Shown here piece after piece: positions 35,060-46,820 of a stretch of 64,000 nt of DNA; position 1 is the stretch's first letter, and every line of letters starts with the position of its first letter. Position numbers and translations under genes: made by a program. Origin of the DNA: Rhizophlyctis rosea (taxonomy: Eukaryota > Chytridiomycota > Chytridiomycetes > Rhizophlyctidales > Rhizophlyctidaceae). The notes beneath the pieces were generated by a model, which was not told the DNA's origin, did no database searches, and saw nothing but the letters and a program-made list of their open reading frames with translations. The stretch is from NCBI GenBank assembly GCA_027596075.1, contig JADGJC010000020.1, forward strand, positions 124,001-188,000. The letters are read 5' to 3'.

Positions 35060-36330
35060 CTTCAGGATGGGTATTTCGCGACAACGCTAGGGATGCGATT
35101 CGGTCTGTGCGAATTTGTTGTTTTACGTAGGGTTGTGATTCTTCTTTGTCGTTCTTTTGAATTTGCATACTTTTGTTCCGTTGTTTGGGGGTTGTATAGT
35201 GGGTTTTGCATATGGCTGGGCGGAGGTGGAGGGTTTTTCTTTTGTCGTTCCGTACGCTTTGCATTTTATTGTGCTCTTTGGAGGGTGTAGATTAGGTTTT
35301 GTACTTTTTTTCGGCGGTGTGGTGGAAGAGTGGTAGGGCGTCTCTCGTAGGAGATACCTTTGTCCTTTTTTCATCAGTGTTTGGTCGTCCATAGGAGAGG
35401 AGGAAGGCAGTGGGGGGTGGGGACGATGTATTGGTTCTTATTGTGCAAATCTGTTTGATTCTTGTTAAGTATTTGTTTAAATGTAAGTAATTTATCATCT
35501 GAAGATGTAAAACCCTAAAATCTCCTCCTGGTGGTCTTCCGTCGGTCGAATATTATTTCGAATGTATTCGACACAACGGTTCCTCCATCTCTTGGGATTC
35601 GGGGTCGCGCTATAATCTGCGCTTTCGTCCATCGGCGCATCGACAAATGAGGCAGAGAGGAATTTTTTTTCGTTTTCCAGGTTGTATCATCCCTTTAACT
35701 TCCAAAATGCAGATGTTTGTTGATCACAGTCCAGTTCCCGGCAACGCCGGAGGAAAAATCGTTAGTATGAAAAATCTTTGAGGGTTTGTGAAACGAACTT
35801 ATAGTTTAACCAAAAAAACATGTCCAATACCGAGCACAAGGCTTGAGTAAGACATCTTATCGGTAGGTTCTCAAGCATTAAATGGGGATCATGCCATTCC
35901 ACCTCTTACCGTTCCACCAACCCTCCTTCCCCATTTTGACTTACTTCCTGGACATGTGAATGCCAGGGCAGAACCAGTTGTTGGGGTATCAAATGAAACT
36001 TTATGAAATCGATGGATGGTTGCTAATGCCACGACCGCTTTGCGGATTTCTGCATGTGTTTCTGCATGACTGCGACGCTCTACCTGCGTCTATGGGGGAG
36101 GATTGGAGAAGTCAGCTGAGGCCCAGAAATCATCTTTTGCCTTTTCAGAACGACTTGACAGCCACGTCGAACGGAGGGTTGACGGAAACGCAATACCATT
36201 TCCTTTCTTTCATCATCTCTTGTTATCGCACATCGATCGTTCTAGGATGGCCATCAACAATAATTCACTTGAAATGTACTCTATCTGTAAGAAGCTCAAA
36301 TCTCCTGAACATACTGAAATATCACATCAC
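35060..36330. other. intergenic
   Basis: 3' flank of the LRR-like gene, T-rich to about 35500. No gene or structured RNA recognised. Confidence 0.5.
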
Positions 36331-36331
36331 A

Positions 36332-36448
36332 GTTTCCCATCTGCACTATCTTCTCCCCCTCTCGGGATCATCGAAAACCCCAGGCTTTGGACTGGCGAAG
36401 CGGCATTAAAAACTGGGGAGGCAGAACCAACTAGGCCCACCTCCAATG
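36332..36448 (-). repeat. dispersed ~110-bp repeat, copy 2 (inverted)
   Basis: Reverse complement closely matches 15231-15335 (shared GTTTTTAATGCCGCT and CCAGTCCAAAGCCTGGGG blocks). It sits just upstream of hairpin array C. If this locus is flipped, the order array then repeat is the same as at 14.3-15.3 kb. Confidence 0.85.
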
Positions 36449-36578
36449 ATTATTCCCTTCTAGGGTTACCACGCACTATGTCGGTTGCACAAACACACAG
36501 CCATCTTCAAGGAGAAGTCGTTCGAGGAGGTGTCTTGCCCATCACCGTGCTGTAAACAGACACCGGCAACAGGGGGTC

Positions 36579-37347
36579 AAGGCCCACTTACGCTTAAGCC
36601 GGAGCCCATCATCCCCTTGCGAGTGGTCCAAGATGCGTCCAGGATGTTGCTGTTGGAAGCCTCCGCCGAAGCTGCCAGTTAAAGTCGCCGCCGACAAGAA
36701 GGCCGAAAGGGAGGTGTCTTGCCTGTTGCCGAGCTTAAAAGCCACAGCTCCAGGGTGGTCAGGACTCACTTACGCTTAAGCCGGGGTCCATCACTCCACT
36801 TGCGTAAAACCGTTTGCACCGGAAGCGTTCCACTTGACGTTGAAGTTGTGAAAAACCCACTTACATCCATAAGGACGGGGTTTTCCCTTTTCCCCGGAAT
36901 GGGAAGCGTGTCTTGCCATTTCCCCAAATGGGAAGCGTCCGTACGTCCGTGTTGAAGTTGTGAAAAAACCCACTTACAACCTTAAGGACGGGGTTTTCTC
37001 CTTTTCCCTCGGATGGGAACGCTGGTGTTGATGTTGTGAAAAGCTCACTTACAACCTTAAGGACGGGGCTTTTCCTTTTCCCTCGTTAGGAAGCGTCCGA
37101 TGTCTTGTTTTCATTTCCCCCGTGGGAAGCGTCCAAGAAACCTTGAAGTTGTGTTCCCTCGTATCGGAATAGTCCGTAGTTGATGTTGAAAAGACTCGCT
37201 TACACCACAAGGAGGGGGTCTTTCTTTTCCCTCATGGGAAGCGTTCAACTGACGCACGTACACCTTGAGGACGGCGCCGGTTGAGGTCTTGCCAATCGTA
37301 GTAGGTAGAGAGGATCAGGTCGCGCTTACACCCTGAGGATGGCGACC
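36579..37347 (+). repeat. hairpin-repeat array C: about eight cores with covarying arms
   Basis: Units carry a core near ACTTACAACCTTAAGGACG. The arms differ between units but pair: AAAACCC 36852-36858 with GGGTTTT 36878-36884; the same at 36965-36971/36991-36997; GAAAAGCTC 37038-37046 with GGGCTTTTC 37066-37074; AAAGACTC 37190-37197 with GGGTCTTT 37216-37223; ACTGACGC 37248-37255 with GCGCCGGT 37274-37281 (one mismatch); GGTCGC 37318-37323 with GCGACC 37342-37347. Two variant units at 36579 and 36762 have GCTTAAGC in place of CCTTAAGG, so the inner palindrome also covaries. Spacers carry a recurring GGGAAGCGT. Confidence 0.85.
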
Positions 37348-37747
37348 ATTATGCCTTGTTCTTGAGAGCCCGTAGTTGTGAGTGTGCGCTTGTCTGAAGT
37401 TGTCGCGGAAGGTAGGATCTTGTATCGGCCGTCGAGAAGAAAGACAATGTTATGGGACTTGGATATCCTCGAAGTTGTGAAGGGGCGAGTTATGTGAGGG
37501 GTGGAGTATTCTGTGTCAATGAAGCCGAGAATTAACCTGTTAGCGAGAAGTGCGGAGGGAAAGAAAAGGAGTATCCAAATAGTGACACGACACATACCTG
37601 TGTACTGACGGCGAAATGTCCGACATTTCCGAAGTTGAGAAGTGGGAAACCGACGATGAGGGGGTGCGTGGGAAAGAGCGCAGAGGAAGACAGAGGATGA
37701 GAATCGCTGAATGAGAAAATATGGAGGACGGTGCACCGTCTTGGCAC
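37326..37747 (-). pseudogene. possible gene fragment running into array C
   Basis: A frame from ATG 37747 contains HPLIVGFPLLNFGNVGHFAV; then, after a likely intron near 37540-37600, LILGFIDTEYSTPHITRPF and FLLDGRYKILPSATT. The FGNVGHFAV segment faintly recalls the GNVGQLAIDLLI motif of proteasome assembly chaperone 2. The splice phases do not fit cleanly, and the 3' end (37326-37347) overlaps the last hairpin unit of array C. This could be a gene truncated by the repeat or chance coding-like sequence. Confidence 0.25.
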
Positions 37748-38590
37748 TCTATGTCAATGTTATCAAACAATCTTGCTGGCTGACCAAGCAACCCATTCAT
37801 GAGTTGGTGGCACAGTCAGACCCGTGGCTTGTGATTGCCGTCATTTGCCGAATTGGGGACGGGGACATTGGGCTCGGTGACGTATGACGGCTCAAACCGG
37901 CAACTCTGCCATAAATCCGCATACCACACAATCATTGTTTACAATCATCACCTCTGGGTCACATAATCGGACAATCTGTTCCTTTTCAATTCCACTTCTC
38001 CAAGCTTCGTTTTCGGCATCCTCTTCTCGCTCCGCAGCGCATAATTCGGACCTCGGTGAACCCTGTCCTTGATCACATTGGGCAGTAATATCGGAATGCT
38101 TGCTGTTTCGCACTGTCGTATTTCCCGCCTTTCCTTACAGTCCTCTCCTTCTTCTCCCAAACTGTAAAGAACCTAGCGCTTCGGCGCCGAAGCAGTACAT
38201 CTCGGCTTCGACGTAGTTGACAATTTGCACCCTCAGCCAATCGACAAAGTTGGGCGACAGGAAGTTCAAACAGCGGTGGCCGAGGCATATCGGAATGGTT
38301 GTCAAAATAGCATAGCCGCGGTTTGGACGATTTCGGGTTTTCAGTTTACATTGAATTCAATTTGAGGGATATATAGTATTGCAACTGCTGAGCCAGGTGT
38401 TAAATCAGAATGCGGGACAATATCAGATATTTCACACTGCGTCAGTCGTGGGCATCAAACTTGGGATTTGCGATGAAAGAAGTGGAAGAGCCAGAAAGTG
38501 CATCTGCGATGGATCAGGAGGCAACAAAATCACTCCGGAGAGGGGTATCAAAGGTCTATAAGTTATGCGGGATATAAAACTGGACACATA
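37748..38590. other. intergenic with weak minus-strand coding signals
   Basis: The minus strand at about 38180-38330 reads ICLGHRCLNFLSPNFVDWLR and continues VNYVEAEMYCFGAEALG; 37948-38100 reads VIKDRVHRGPNYALRSEKR. They may be exons of an unrecognised gene, but I could not assemble one. Confidence 0.25.
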
Positions 38591-39950
38591 TCACATCTTA
38601 CTCAATTTTGGGACCCGCCCAAAACTGAAAACATCTATGCCTCGCTGCGCCGTCACACGGATGCATGCCCCTGTCGACATATAAGATCAGCCCCTGTACA
38701 TGGGCTCTCAACAAACTCTAGTCAAATCCAACCTACCCGCCAACGACTCATCCTCAATAGCCTTCTCAAACGCATCAATGACCTGCGGCACCGGCACAAG
38801 TTCCTTCTCAATAGCCTTCGCAAATGCCTGTCCATGCAGATCAACTGCTCCTTTCACAATGTTGGTGGGGGAGAAGGACGGGCAAATTGCGTTTACTCGG
38901 ATGCCTTTAGCTTTGCCGAGGAGTGTGAAGGAGCGGGTAAAGTGGACGACCTAGTTAGTACAGTTGTGAATTGATGCTCATGTGGAAATGCTGCGAGCTG
39001 AACATGCTACTCACACCACCCTTCGTCGCGGCGTACACTGGCTGGCCCGGTTGTGGGTACAGGCCAGCTAGGGAGGCGGTGTTTACAATCACACCCTTAC
39101 GGCGTTCCTTCATGAACTCAGAAATGGCAATCCGAGTTCCAAGAATGACTGAATATGGAATGGATTCAGGTTTCGAAACTCTGCGTTCGGACAAATATGG
39201 ACTGCTCACCAGCGGTTAGATTAATGTCCACTACTTTGATCCAAGCGTCTGCAATCACGAAATGTAAGAGAGATTGATAGAGCGGGGTAATGACAGTTGC
39301 CGCTGTTGGAATGCTCACCCTCATGGTCGTCAGCAAAGTGCTTATTTTCCGCGATTCCTAAATCAATGTTAAAACGTGTGTTCAGCACCTGCAACCATTC
39401 TGACCCTACCAGCATTGTTAACTACAATCTGTCAATGGAGCCGGGCTTGATTAGCAACATGCTCATTGTAATGGAAAATTAAGGGGGTGATATCTCCACC
39501 AAAACCTACATCAAACTTTCCGAACCGCTGTTTAGCGGTTTCGAATAGCCGCAAAATGTCTTCCCGTCGAGTGACGTCGCATTTGACGAAAACCGCCGAT
39601 CCTGATCTCCTGTGAAGCCCTCTTGAGCAAACGTTCGTCGCATCTCATACAGCGCCACTCATGGTTACGTACTTCTTGTTTAACGACTCCTCCAACGCTT
39701 TTCCGGGTGTCTCTGCGACATCACCCAAAACAACCTTCGCACTGAACTTGCGCATGAGTCTGGGGCTTGTGGAAGCTGTTCCTAATTGTCTTGCAACCTT
39801 ACCCCTTCCCCACTAGACGTTCCGCTAGAGCCAAACCAAACCCAGATGAGGCACCTTCAGCGTAAATTCTGTCAGTGACTCGCCCCGACTGGATAGGCTA
39901 ATGGAAGCCATCTCACCAGTGATAAGTGCTACCGCGCCGTCAACCTTCAT
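38591..39950 (-). CDS. short-chain dehydrogenase/reductase, 15-hydroxyprostaglandin dehydrogenase-like
   Basis: Ten exons from the 5' end: 39917-39950, 39803-39854, 39673-39741, 39506-39606, 39410-39421, 39319-39357, 39210-39248, 39015-39148, 38737-38950, 38591-38670; phases agree; 257 residues. N-terminal Rossmann motif ALITGGASSGFG, then VVLGDVAE, FVKCDVTRRED, VVNNAG (partly from a 12-nt exon), IVNTASLAGLYPQPGQPVYA with the catalytic S and Y (YAATKGG), IRVNAICPSFSPT, and a GIDVF end block. Classical SDRs use NAD(P)(H) to interconvert alcohols and ketones. Similarity through the C terminus is closest to HPGD-type enzymes; the substrate here is unknown. Many very small exons are unusual for the window. 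Confidence 0.9.
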
Positions 39951-40381
39951 GATGAATATGGCGTGAATAGTTCTTCGTTGCGTGTGTGAGAGTGGTTTTC
40001 GTTTATGTGTTTCTGATGACCGTGATGGGTGGAAGATGAGCAGCAAAATGGAGGTGGTGGGCAAGAACGTTCGTTGGGGCCGTTCGGTGGAACCTTTTCC
40101 CGTTTCCCCGCAGGGGTTACGTCAGCACCCGCAAGGGACTTGATCCGCTGCCTGATATCAGTAAACCCATCGCGACTTTGCTTACACAACCTTGCCTCTC
40201 ATCTCAGCAAAACGCGCTCCAAAGATTTACTTGCATGCCCACCTCCTCTACTCCCCCTGTTTTCGGGCCTAGATGCCGACCTCTCCTCACCAGATGCCTC
40301 AACTAGAATAAACGCATAGATCTCTCGGAACAACGATAGCAACAAAATCCTCCCCTCTCCGCCATCGCCATCCTTCTTCTC

Positions 40382-41833
40382 ATGACGGCTCTTCCCGTTG
40401 ATACCCATAACATCTTTGAGCTGGCGCGCTCGGTGGTGACGAATGGCATATTCGATGTCGTCATCTCCAGTGCCGCAACATTTCATGCGGCTGAAGATAC
40501 GCCTTGGCATGGTCGAATATGGTGCGATCTGACGGGCATACATCCCTTTTCGACTACTGCGTTGAGAGAGTTTGCGCCTCAGGTGTATCCTGGCATGCCA
40601 TTGGTGGAACCGCCTGCTGTAGAAGGGAGTTTGGAACGAGCTCTACAGGTATGACAATAAACTCCATCTAATGACGCATCCCTCCATAGACCATCACTGA
40701 CTAATCGTAATATCAGACGGTTTTCACAAAGTATGCTGTGAGAGAATTTGATGAGGGTATCTTTCTGATCCGTGGGGAATTCGGTGCTGACTGGTGAGCG
40801 AAGCTACTGTAATGCTGAGACTTGAACAACTTAAAATGCCACTGAGCTCATCTATGCCCGATATCTCCATCAGGTTTACACCCATATTGCAGGTATGATC
40901 TGTTTGGGCATAAGGGTGATTCTACATTCGGTCAGATGCACTAATGTCCATGTTACATTTCCAAAGCACCCGCATTGCATCCTCCGTCACATAGAACAGC
41001 ACCCACCTCATCCTTTCCCCGTAAACCAACACACAATATCCCCTCTCCCCCTACCAGACACCTCAGAACCTCATCACGGCCACGGAATGGCCGGCATCCA
41101 CGTCCCCACAAATCTATACCCATCACATCACCCATCCACCGCACTAGCAGCCGACGCTCACACATTTCACGATCTTTCCGCATACTCGTCAGATCTAGAT
41201 CCCCCACCACCATCTCATTTCCTCCCACCACATCATCACCACGAGTCATCACGACCGTCATCACGCAGTAGTACCCATCGCTCGGATATGAGTTTGATTC
41301 CCCTACCGCCATCTAAAAGGCAGGCATCGAAAAAAGCGGCAGCAGCAAATGCAAGGGCGGCGGCAGCGGCGGCAGGGATGGCGATGAGTGGGGTGGAAAT
41401 GGGCGGGACGGGAGGGATGGGAGGGACGGGGATGGATAATGGGTCGATAGGAAATAGTTTTGAGAGTTATGTGGCGTTTTATTTGGGAGATAACCATAGG
41501 GAGTTTTGCGCGGCATTTTACTCGATGGGGTTGATCCCTGGATTGAATTGTTGGTAAGCGCATCATGATTACTTGTCTGGTTCCCTTGCGAAATCGCTGG
41601 TGAAGAACTTGGACTGGACCAGATCAGACTCGGTAACGCATCATGCATTCTGCAGGTCAGCCGTCACGCCGCCCGCAATCGAAAACATGATTTCCCGTCC
41701 ACAGCCCCCGGATATTGGTCTGCCAGATGAACCCCTTTCATCCGCATTTTTACCCGAGTTCTTGCTCCCTCATGATCTGGACCTTACTGATACAGAAGTA
41801 GCAAATGTACTAATGAGCGTGCGGAATCAGTAA
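40382..41833 (+). CDS. uncharacterised protein with His-rich and Ala-rich segments
   Basis: Proposed exons 40382-40648, 40717-40793, 40874-40892 (19 nt), 40967-41553, 41656-41833; phases agree; 375 residues from the ATG at 40382. The first part looks globular (HNIFELARSVVTNGIFDVV, TKYAVREFDEGIFLIRGEF). The middle is low complexity with PPHHHHESSRPSSRSS and a run of alanines, then SFESYVAFYLGDNHREFCAAF and SMGLIPGLNCW, and a conserved-looking acidic end (LTDTEVANVLMSV). An upstream frame at 40029-40319 could belong to it but is not connected. I recognise no family. Confidence 0.6.
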
Positions 41834-42180
41834 CTTTTTTGGAGAGATTGGTCATGAGGATTGAATGTCGGTTTGGGTTTGGTTCCTGAACAATGAATGG
41901 AGAACTTGTCTTCCAATGGCCACGTGATTAGAGATAACATGCTTCGTCATCGTTTTGTATACTCTTGCATACCCTAGCAAGATGAGGACACGTTTCCTAA
42001 TTGCAATCCCATACAGAAAAAAGCTGACGTCATACCCGTCTACTATATCCGCTATGTACTGCTACCCTTACAACTAAACAAAGTCTTAATCACCTTGTGC
42101 AAAACCCCATCCACCGGCCACTTCCCTCCCCCATACCCCGGTCCTTATGCCCGCCCCGCCCCTCCCAAACCACAACACCC

Positions 42181-44258
42181 TCACCTTATCATAAACCCTC
42201 CCCGGTCTTCCCCTGCACCTCCCAAATAAATCAGCAACTTCCGCGCAATCCCTATATTCCCACACTCAACCGCAACCTTCAATCCCAACGCCGCCAACCC
42301 CATAAGACCTCTCCGCCAACGCCCTACATGAAACCCAACCTCAAAAACCTGCCCCATCCCCACCGCCACAAGGAAGGCAGCGCTCGACGGATATGTAACA
42401 ACCCCACTCCCTTCCAGCACCCGCTGGACCTCGTCCACACGGTTGCCGGAAGCAAAGGCGATGAGGGCGGAGTCGTCTCGTTCGCGGATGGAGGAGTAGG
42501 CTTCGATCAACATTTTGAGAGGAGGGAAGCGGTCGCTGGTAGCCGGAGCTGTCTGGTTGGCAGAACAAGTTGGAACAGCGTTCAGTAAGGTGATGAATGC
42601 ATCGTCGGTGCCATTACGGGCGTTCTGCAATAACGCTCTGTAGTTTTGGGCTTGCACGTTCGCACCGGCTTCCAGTAAGATTGTGATGAGCTCGGGGGAT
42701 TCGGAGGAGTCGGATTGGGCTGTCTGGATGAGAGCGGTTCCGTCCTCCGCGTGCACATCTGCTCCAGCTTTGAGGAGGACTTTAACGACGTCAATGCGAC
42801 AGAACGTTGCGGCCATGATGAGAGCGCTTTCGTTCCGGATATGCACGTTGGCACCGGCCTCTAGCAGGAGTTTGACGATGTCCGTTCTACCGCTTATGGC
42901 GCTGAGAACTAGTGGGTCTCCGTCCCGAGCGTTGACGTTCGCACCCCTTTTCAGCAAGATTTTGATCACTTCCATGTCCTCAGATCTGACAGCGGAAATG
43001 AGTGCCGATGAGTTGAACCCGTTCGTATTTGCACCGGCCTCCAACATCTCTAACACTATGTGTCTACCGTGGCTGACGGCCATGCTTAGAGCTCTATCTG
43101 ATACCAACTGACGACCACCCGTCACCATGAGCCGCAGGAAAGGGAGAAGGTCTTCTTTGAGGACGTAGCGCAATGCCCTTCCTCCGGATGCCATTGGATC
43201 TGCACCAGCTTCCAGTAAGACTTCAACCACAGAAATATGGCGTTCCTCCACCGCACGAAAAAGTGCCAAAGAGTCTTGAGCCTTTGCATCCCCACCTGCT
43301 AATAGTAATTTCCGTACTACCCCAATGTGTCCCCTTGTGGATGACCATACAAGTGCTTCATCGGAAAATGCATGCACGTTTGCCCCCGCCTGCAATAAGA
43401 CGCCGACGGTGAGATGATGCCCCATTTGGCTGGCAAGCCTCAATGACATATCGCCCCGAGCATGCACGAGGGTGCCCGCTTCCAAAAGAGCAGTGACAGT
43501 GAGTATGTAACCATCACGAGATGCTGCTATAAGGGCCTCGTTGTTTCGCGCATGGACATTAGCGCCTCTCCTATGAGAATCCGGACTACACTTGTATGAC
43601 CTGCTGATGCCGCACTCCGTAGTGCTTCGTCCGAGTCGAACCCCACTTTGGCACCAGATGTCAACAACAACCTCACAACCGCACTTCGACCCCTACGAGC
43701 CGCCCAACCCAAGGCCTTGTTCCTTGCTTGCAGCTTCGCTCCCCGCTCAAGCAAAAGGCTGACTATATCAATATTGCCTCGTGCCGCAGCTGCACAAAGG
43801 GCCGCGGGGCTCATTTTCGGAACTTTCACAGAAGTACGCAAGATCAACCGTGTGAGGAATACATCGTTCGTATTTGCAGCAGAGCGAAGCGTGCCCATCA
43901 AGAGTTTTGTCTTCTCTTTTTCGACTTCAAAGAGATAAGCTTCGAGGACTTTGAGGTGTCTGTGTCGCACCGCCCATTTCCAGCAGTTTTTGAGACCGTG
44001 GATGGAGTATCTCCAACCGCCTTCCGCCCATGCTAGGTCTTCGGCGGTGATGAGTGCGCGATAGGCCCTGCACGTGCAGCGGAAAGAGCGAGCGGGGGAA
44101 GTGGTTGGTGGTGTCGAAAGCCGCGCGATCATCAGTATGAGTTCTGGTGGAAGCGTCATGGCGGGAAAGGGTTCTTTGGGTAAGGGTGTCGGTTTCCTTA
44201 TCGAGTTTGCAGAGTGAGTAAACTCGGCAAGCGAAGACTTGACTCGCGTCTTTTCCAA
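42181..44258 (-). pseudogene. F-box-like ankyrin-repeat protein with a one-base frameshift
   Basis: ATG at 44258. Residues 35-75 are F-box-like (TLPPELILMIARLS ... FRCTCRAYRAL), then ankyrin repeats (NIDIVSLLLERGAKLQARN, SAVVRLLLTSGAKVGFDSD). At about 43572-43575 the frame breaks inside a repeat: reading on in the next frame restores RRGANVHARNNEALIAASRD and the array continues without loss to the stop at 42181, about 12 more repeats (for example DVVKVLLKAGADVHAEDGT). A single missing base explains it. Either the gene is recently inactivated or the base is a sequence error. If intact, about 690 residues; possible SCF substrate adaptor by analogy. It shares its upstream region with DBP8. Confidence 0.85.
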
Positions 44259-44626
44259 GTTTTTGAGGAATTACCTGTGAAAGACGTCACACTATACAGT
44301 TAGGTATTGGATCTTGGACGTTGGGGAACTCGTACAGAAGCAGCAGGGAAGCATGTGAAATCGTAAGTAGATTTGCAGAAAAGCACCCCATTGGTGAGCC
44401 TTGACTTCTTGAGGCAGGCGATAGGGCGATTGTGTGTTGGATATACTATGACCAAATTTGGACAGATGGAAATTGCGGACATTGCGGGTGTCATTGGGGC
44501 CGCTTCGGAGGGCGCATGTGGCTTGCTCGCACCAACTTCGAAGTCCAAAATTCAAATCCAATTCAAATCCAAAGTTTCTTCCTCACAATTCCCAAATAGC
44601 ATACTTAGTACTATTTGCAGACACCA
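44259..44626. promoter_or_regulatory. shared divergent promoter region
   Basis: 368 bp separate the divergent start codons of the F-box/ankyrin gene (minus) and DBP8 (plus). It must hold both promoters unless there are distal start sites. I see no clear TATA box. Confidence 0.5.
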
Positions 44627-46648
44627 ATGTCGAAACGCAAGCTTAACGAAGGAGAACTTTCTGACTCCGTGGAGGACCAGCTGGAGGACGGAGCTTTGTC
44701 AAATGGAGCGGAAGACGACTCGGACGACGGTTTGGTGGGAGACGAGACGGTCGACTCCTCCCCTTCCACCACCCCAAAACTAGCGAAGTCCTTTGCCGAC
44801 CTTGGGCTAAATAGTTGGCTGGTCGACGCTCTAAAGGCTTTATCCATTCGCACGCCAAGCGAAATCCAAACGGCCTGTATTGGGCCGATTCTGAACGGTA
44901 TGGGAAATCAAAAGCCTTACACTTGAACTCACGCTTTAACTAAAATGACAGGACGAGACGTTATTGGCAGCGCGAAGACGGGAAGCGGAAAGACAGCCGC
45001 GTTCGCTCTTCCCATATTGCAGAAGCTGGCGGAGGACCCATATGGAGTGTTTGCCGTCGTCTTGACGCCAACCAGGTGCGATATATTACCACGTGCATAT
45101 CGTCCACACTGATGCTCATCCAGCCCTTCCCAGAGAGCTCGCATTCCAAATTGCTGAGCAGTTCCGCATTCTGGGTACTGGAGTGAATTTGAAGCAAAGT
45201 ATTGTGGTGGGAGGGCTAGGTACGTTGCGTTCATTTTCATGAGCGGGCTTTACAACTTTCTTAACTTATTTTTCCAATTCAGACATGATGACACAAGCCC
45301 TGGAGCTATCACGAAGACCCCACATCGTAGTAGCAACTCCTGGACGATTAGTTGACCATATCAACAGTAGTCCGAACGCAGTCAATTTCAAGCGGGTGAA
45401 GTTTTTGGTGTGTACAGGTTGCCACTTCTACATCAATCAGTGGCTTATTGTTTCCACAAGGTACTGGATGAAGCCGATCGCTTATTGGACGACAACTTTG
45501 CGGACGACCTCGCGGCTATCATAGAGCACATGCCGAAGAAGAGACAGACATTGCTGTTCAGTGCTACCATGACGCCGGAAATCAACGCACTACAGTTTTC
45601 TGCAAACGAAAAACCTTTTGTATATCAGTGCAACACTCGGTATGAGATGTGTAGAGATCTCAAAAATCTTGTGTTCCGCCGATTAAACGCAAAACAGATT
45701 CGATACAGTTCAAAAGCTAGATCAACGGTATTTGTTCATTCCGTCCTCAGTGCGGGACGCATATCTTGCCTACCTCCTCCGAACCGACTACGAGGAAAAG
45801 ACGATTATTATTTTCACCACCAAGTGCAGGTATGCATCCATCTGGCTTCATATCAAACCACCTATGGACTGTTTACTAACAGATTTCACAGAACATGCGA
45901 AAGACTACGCATCATGCTGCGAGAATTAGGCCTAAGATCGACTGCGCTTCACGCGCAGATGTCGCAGAACGATAGGTTGGGTTCGTTAGCGAAGTTCAAG
46001 GGTGGGGTGGTGTCGATTTTGATTGCGACGGATGTTGGGAGTCGGTAAGAATCATTTGTCCCTTCTTCGGTAATACTCGGACCGCTAATATGGCTCGCAG
46101 TGGTCTCGATATTCCAACGGTGCAGGTGGTGCTAAATTACGAGCTGCCAGCGGACGCAACGGATTATATTCATCGGGTTGGTCGTACCGCGCGTGCTGGT
46201 CGGGGTGGTCTCTCGCTGTCGGTTGTGACGGAGCATGATATCGATATCTTGTTGAATATTGAGAAGAAGACGGGTGAGTCACTCTTCAACTGTGATTCGC
46301 CGTCACCAACATATTGATTTTTTGCCGTAGAGAAAAAGATGGAAGAGTATAAAGTAGCGGAGAAACCGGTGCTTGAGTTACTCAATGAAGTTGCTTTGGC
46401 GAAGCGCGTTGCCAATATGGTATGTGCTACATCCATCGTAATTGTGACGAAGTGTCATCTGATCGTTCATTGCAGCACCTGCTTGACACCAATTTTGGCG
46501 AGAAAGTACGGATTAATAAGGAGAAGCGTCAGAAGCTCTCGGTAAGATCGTCCTTTTCCGTATGCATGTTGGATGATCATGAAGTTCTGACGACCGTGTT
46601 CAGGGAGAACCGACTGGGAAGAAACAGAAACGTAAGAGGAATACGTAA
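44627..46648 (+). CDS. DBP8: ATP-dependent DEAD-box RNA helicase Dbp8/DDX49
   Basis: Eleven exons: 44627-44897, 44952-45075, 45134-45219, 45283-45407, 45461-45639, 45698-45829, 45892-46044, 46101-46273, 46331-46419, 46476-46541, 46604-46648; phases agree; 480 residues. An acidic N terminus precedes the Q-motif region ([15 protein letters not shown]). Helicase motifs: [13 protein letters not shown] (I), TPTREL (Ia), TPGRL, LDEADR (II), LFSATM (III), [10 protein letters not shown] (IV), [16 protein letters not shown] (V), [11 protein letters not shown] (VI). [34 protein letters not shown] and [10 protein letters not shown] identify the Dbp8/DDX49 branch, which acts in 40S ribosome biogenesis in the nucleolus. 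The short basic tail ([10 protein letters not shown]) could be a nucleolar signal. It converges with the F-box gene at 46821. Confidence 0.96.
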
Positions 46649-46820
46649 GGAGGGACTCGGTAGTGTAGGTTTGTTTAATTCCACCATGTAGATAGCATTT
46701 CATGTAGATCAACTCATTTGTGCATAACTCATTAACAATCATCACGATGAAATGATACCGTCTGTTTATTGCTCTATCTTTTCCTTGGTTTGCATCACAT
46801 CAGGCTACATTTTGACGAAA

